Shown here: piece by piece, positions 60,775-64,000 of the stretch | Layout: the number at the start of each line of letters is the position of its first letter | How positions within the stretch are numbered: the stretch's first letter is position 1 | The notes under the pieces: model-generated | Told to the model about the DNA's origin: nothing | Databases searched by the model: none | The model's input: only the letters and a program-made list of their open reading frames with translations | From: Polaromonas sp. | Lineage (GTDB): Bacteria; Pseudomonadota; Gammaproteobacteria; Burkholderiales; Burkholderiaceae_C | Assembly: GCF_012927485.1 (NCBI RefSeq) | Contig: NZ_JABBPC010000012.1 | Location: 124,001-188,000, forward strand | Direction of reading: 5' to 3' | Length of the DNA: 64,000 nucleotides | Position numbers and translations under genes: made by a program

Positions 60775-61503
60775 TCAGCCCAGCAACTCGGCGTAGGTCT
60801 GCCGGTCAGCGGCGTAGCAACTGCACGCCGCCGCTTCGAGTCCGCTGCGGTCGAGCACGGTCATCTCGCCGCGGTGGTATTGAATTAGCCCAAGGCGTTG
60901 CAAGGCACAGGCCGCCGCTGTGACTCCTTCGCGGCGCATGCCGAGCATATAGGCCAGGAACTCGTGTGTCACATGAAAGCTGTCGCAATGGGCCCGGTCC
61001 TGGCTCATCAGCAGCCAGCGTGCCAGGCGGGGACCGATGAGGTGAAAGCGAAGGCACGCGGCCGACGCGGCCTGCTGCGCCATCAGCACATACAGATAGC
61101 GGTTCAGGCCCTGCTGCAGGGCGCTACTGGCCGCCAGCTCGCGCCGGAAGAGGTCGGTGGCAATGCGCCACGCAGCGCCAGCACCTTGCACCAGCGCATG
61201 CAAGGGCGCCGTAACGACACCCAAAGCCAACTGCGCGCCGAGCATGCCCTCCCTGCCCACCATACCGACTTCGACACCGGGACTGCCCTCAACCAGCGCG
61301 ACCAGGGATATGAAGCCTTCGGTGGGAAAGTAGACATGACGAGTCGGCTCTCCAGGCTCACACAGCACTTCGGACAAGAGCAGTTGGACTGGTTCGCAAA
61401 TCGCCAACAGGCGCAGCCGGTCTTTGCGCGGAAGACGCTCGATCAGGTGGTTTTCGACGGTGGCCAAATAGGCTCTCCAGTAGATGGTCGATCGCTTCAA
61501 CAA
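60775..61503 (-). CDS. Crp/Fnr family transcriptional regulator
   Basis: cNMP-like domain (CEPGEPTRHVYFPTEGFISLVALVEGSPGVEVGMVGREGMLG) and HTH (VTHEFLAYMLGMRREGVTAAACALQRLGLIQYHRGEMTVLDRSGLE). Confidence 0.93.
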   Translation of the reverse strand: MLKRSTIYWRAYLATVENHLIERLPRKDRLRLLAICEPVQLLLSEVLCEPGEPTRHVYFPTEGFISLVALVEGSPGVEVGMVGREGMLGAQLALGVVTAPLHALVQGAGAAWRIATDLFRRELAASSALQQGLNRYLYVLMAQQAASAACLRFHLIGPRLARWLLMSQDRAHCDSFHVTHEFLAYMLGMRREGVTAAACALQRLGLIQYHRGEMTVLDRSGLEAAACSCYAADRQTYAELLG

Positions 61504-61650
61504 ACGGAGTCAAGTTGCTGAGTCCATGCTCGACCTGCTGTCGAATGCAGTTGAAGTCGCTGGGCCAAGTCTAAACGACGCTCGCCCTGTAGCAACGCAC
61601 CATCGTATGCAGGGGAAATCGGCCGACTCACTTGTCTAGGCGTGCCCGAG

Positions 61651-62388
61651 CTATATCGCTGCCCTCGGGGGCAGTAGCCTGTCGTACTCTTTTTTGACCA
61701 CGCCATAACATTCGCAAGTGCGTCGCTCCAACCCCGCGCGGTCCAGCACGGTGATGCGGCCGCGAGAATAACGAATGAGCTCGGTCTTCTGCAACTTGAG
61801 CGCGCTCTCGGTGACGCCTTCGCGGCGCACACCGAGCATATTGGCAATCAGTTCCTGGGTCATGACAAGCTCGTTGCCCCGCAGGCGGTCCAGGCTCAGC
61901 AGCAGCCAGCGGCATAGTTGCTGATCCAGCGAATGGTGCCGGTTACACACGGCGGTCTGTGCCACCTGGGTCATCAGCGCCTGGGTATAACGCAGCAGCA
62001 GATGCAGCACGGGGGCGTGTGTAAACTCGTCCTTGATGGTTTGCGCTTTGAGCCGAAAACCCTGGCCGGCGCTTTGCACAACCGCCCGACTGGGGGTCGA
62101 CTCGCCGCCCATGAACAGAGAAATTCCCACGACCCCCTCGTTGCCGACCACCGCGATCTCGGCCGAAGCGCCGTTCTCCATCACGTACAACAAGGACACG
62201 ATCGCAGTGGTTGGAAAATAGACGTGGCTCAGCGTACCGCCCGACTCGCATAGCACTTCCCCCAAAGTCATCTCGACCCGTTCGAGGTGGGGCCACCAGC
62301 GCTGCCATTCAGCGTCTGGGAGCGCGGCGAGCAACTGGTTCAGTTTAGGATTGGAATTAGGGTTGGGGTTAGGGTTATTGGCCATCAC
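61651..62388 (-). CDS. Crp/Fnr family transcriptional regulator with Asn-Pro repeat N-terminus
   Basis: CESGGTLSHVYFPTTAIVSLLYVMENGASAEIAVVGNEGVVG; HTH VMTQELIANMLGVRREGVTESALKLQKTELIRYSRGRITVLDRAGLE. Confidence 0.93.
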   Translation of the reverse strand: MMANNPNPNPNSNPKLNQLLAALPDAEWQRWWPHLERVEMTLGEVLCESGGTLSHVYFPTTAIVSLLYVMENGASAEIAVVGNEGVVGISLFMGGESTPSRAVVQSAGQGFRLKAQTIKDEFTHAPVLHLLLRYTQALMTQVAQTAVCNRHHSLDQQLCRWLLLSLDRLRGNELVMTQELIANMLGVRREGVTESALKLQKTELIRYSRGRITVLDRAGLERRTCECYGVVKKEYDRLLPPRAAI

Positions 62389-62583
62389 GGAACTCTCAGG
62401 GAAAAATAATTATTTTTGGTACCTGCACAGCAGCTCAAACCTGGATTTTTCGCGGTAACAAGTCACCAGTACATCTATGTGCGATAGCGCACATTACTAC
62501 ACAACCAGCCGTTCTGCTGCCGGTTCGTCGTTTGCTTATGGGCGCCTGCGCCAAAGGTCCTCCGGACCGCACGTTGGCAATGC

Positions 62584-63027
62584 CTAATCAAGGTTAGCCT
62601 CGGGCTTCGAGGGGGCGGTCGCCCCATCTGTCTGCTGGGCTTCCTTCTTCTTCAGGTTGTCGGTCTGCTGAATGCAATAGGCAAATAGCTCATCCAATTC
62701 GCTGGATTTGTCGAACACTGCATCTGCTCCAAGCTCGATCGACCTTCTGCGGATTTCCGGCGTCGCGTAATTGGTCAAAACGACGACCTTCTGGTAGGGC
62801 TCTCGGTTCCGGCACCCGGCCAATATGCCCAGGCCGCTACCCTGTTTCAAGAATAAATCCACGATCGCCAAATGCCACTGTCCGTCGTGCAAGTCGAGCC
62901 AGCGGGTAGCTTCTGATTGAGTCGCTGAGTGGGCCGTGACTTTGACGTCTGCAATCTCTTTCAGCGATTCGATCAGGTTTTCGAGAATGGTCTGATTGTC
63001 TTCGGCCAGGTAGCAGATGAGTGACAT
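62584..63027 (-). CDS. Single-domain response regulator
   Basis: LICYLAEDNQTILENLIESL (acidic pocket), HLAIVDLFLKQGSGLGIL (phospho-Asp), KVVVLTNYATPEIRRRSIELGADAVFDKSSELDEL (K). Confidence 0.92.
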   Translation of the reverse strand: MSLICYLAEDNQTILENLIESLKEIADVKVTAHSATQSEATRWLDLHDGQWHLAIVDLFLKQGSGLGILAGCRNREPYQKVVVLTNYATPEIRRRSIELGADAVFDKSSELDELFAYCIQQTDNLKKKEAQQTDGATAPSKPEANLD

Positions 63028-63366
63028 GGGTCCAGCCTGATTTGTTGGATAGGCCGGTTATTGCGGGTAGTTCAATCCGGCACCTTTAGGAGAACACTCC
63101 GACCCAAAAAAAACTGCCATCCGTTGGCGCGCATCGCAGTAGGACAGCGTAGCGCGTTGCTGCCTACTGCGCGAATTAAAATGCGAAGCCTCTTGCTGCG
63201 TGGTCGCGCCCAAACCGCGTAGGGCCGAAAGCTGATGTCCTACACCGAGGGGCGGTTTTGCCCCAGCGTTCTGGCGGATGGATTTCTTTATATTTAGCAA
63301 CGCAAGTTACGCTGCAAGCGTCCCTGGAATTTTCGGATTTCCACAATTTTGGATTTATAAATAGGC

Positions 63367-63660
63367 ATGAACAACGCTCTTGAACCGTTAAAAAACTGCG
63401 CTGACGTCAGCACTCTGAGGTCGGCGTTGTACTCCCTGTGCTCTCGCTTTGGGTCGATTGCGCGCCTTGATATTCTTGCTGCCGGTCAGGCGGGTAAGCG
63501 ACAAGCGTTATGTTTCTTGCGCATGGACTCTCCCGAGCAGGAACGGGAGCTTATGAGTGAGCTCGGGGTTGGACGCTTCGGCGGAGATCTGGTGGTGATT
63601 GTTGATCTGCGCACCGGGGGCTCCGCGAACAGCCTTAACGTCTCCGCTGAAGCGTTGTGA
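63367..63660 (+). CDS. Hypothetical protein, possibly RRM-like
   Basis: MNNALEPLKNCADVSTLRSALYSLCSRFGSIARLDILAAGQAGKRQALCFLRMDSPEQERELMSELGVGRFGGDLVVIVDL: alpha/beta pattern with FGSI...ALCFLRM segments. Confidence 0.6.
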   Translation: MNNALEPLKNCADVSTLRSALYSLCSRFGSIARLDILAAGQAGKRQALCFLRMDSPEQERELMSELGVGRFGGDLVVIVDLRTGGSANSLNVSAEAL

Positions 63661-64000
63661 CGCGCCGGCGAAGGTCGTGTCCGATGGTTTGGTCGAGCGT
63701 CTAACCCGGGTGCCTGTTTGCGCTTCAACTTTTCCACATTTCCTCTTCGCCATCGCTTCATTGGTGCTGATGCCCCACCCCTACCCTTATTTCAGAAATT
63801 AACCAGTGCCTGACATCAGGCTTGAGGGCAACGCCGATTAAGGTTCACGCGCCTCGAAGGTGTGACACGACCCATTGATGAAACACGACATACCTTGGTG
63901 AGGACCGTCGCAGGTCTGGCAAAGGCTTGCCGGGAACGGGTTTGACAGTGCTCGGTACGTTTTTGCCCCGTTCCCATTGATTTTGGCGTAATTCTGAGCC

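Noticed and set aside
62330-62388. Telomere-like TTAGGG repeats / integrated linear element end
   Set aside because: Only a few imperfect units, and they lie within the coding N-terminus of a Crp/Fnr gene.
1-64000. CRISPR arrays, tRNA/rRNA genes, known defence or toxin-antitoxin systems
   Set aside because: No regularly spaced direct repeats, no cloverleaf or rRNA-like segments noticed, and no ORF with recognisable defence or TA signatures.

Overview
The window is about 64 kb of chromosome from a beta-proteobacterium, probably Burkholderiales/Comamonadaceae judging by gene order and protein style. It contains: (1) 1-7659, minus strand: the spc and alpha ribosomal-protein operons, rplN to rpoA (rpoA cut by the window edge), including an rpmJ absent from the ORF track. 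(2) 7.9-8.4 kb: debris of two different IS elements. (3) 8.4-22.7 kb: a catabolic region with a DUF2783-type small protein, FAD-dependent monooxygenase, MBL hydrolase, IclR regulator, SMP-30-type lactonase, a complete branched-chain-amino-acid-type (Liv) ABC transporter, acyl-CoA dehydrogenase and SDR. It also holds decayed pieces of a second Liv-type transporter. (4) 23.4-38.2 kb: hydrolases, a phospholipase C/acid-phosphatase-type lipoprotein, metallophosphoesterase, DAG-kinase-like and PAP2 proteins, DUF2252, MgtC plus a stand-alone MgtC-C-terminal-like protein, and a PAS-GGDEF-EAL protein. (5) 38.3-49 kb: a single-chain biotin-dependent acyl-CoA carboxylase with an AMP-ligase and divergent TetR, then PutA with a divergent Lrp/AsnC regulator and a solute-binding protein. 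(6) 49.1-58.4 kb: YggS, pilT / cyclic-nucleotide-binding protein / pilU, dehydrogenase, the dolP-like/diaA/yraN/rsmI locus, an MFS efflux pump and a lipoprotein. (7) 58.9-63.7 kb: small stress-type genes, two Crp/Fnr-like regulators and a single-domain response regulator. I saw no tRNA, rRNA, CRISPR array or recognisable defence island. I found no clearly new multi-gene system. The best leads are the orphan MgtC-C domain, palindromic elements inside putA, the single-chain carboxylase module with a candidate operator, the cyclic-nucleotide sensor between pilT and pilU, and the decayed second transporter. All calls come from reading the sequence and recalled family motifs; no searches were run.
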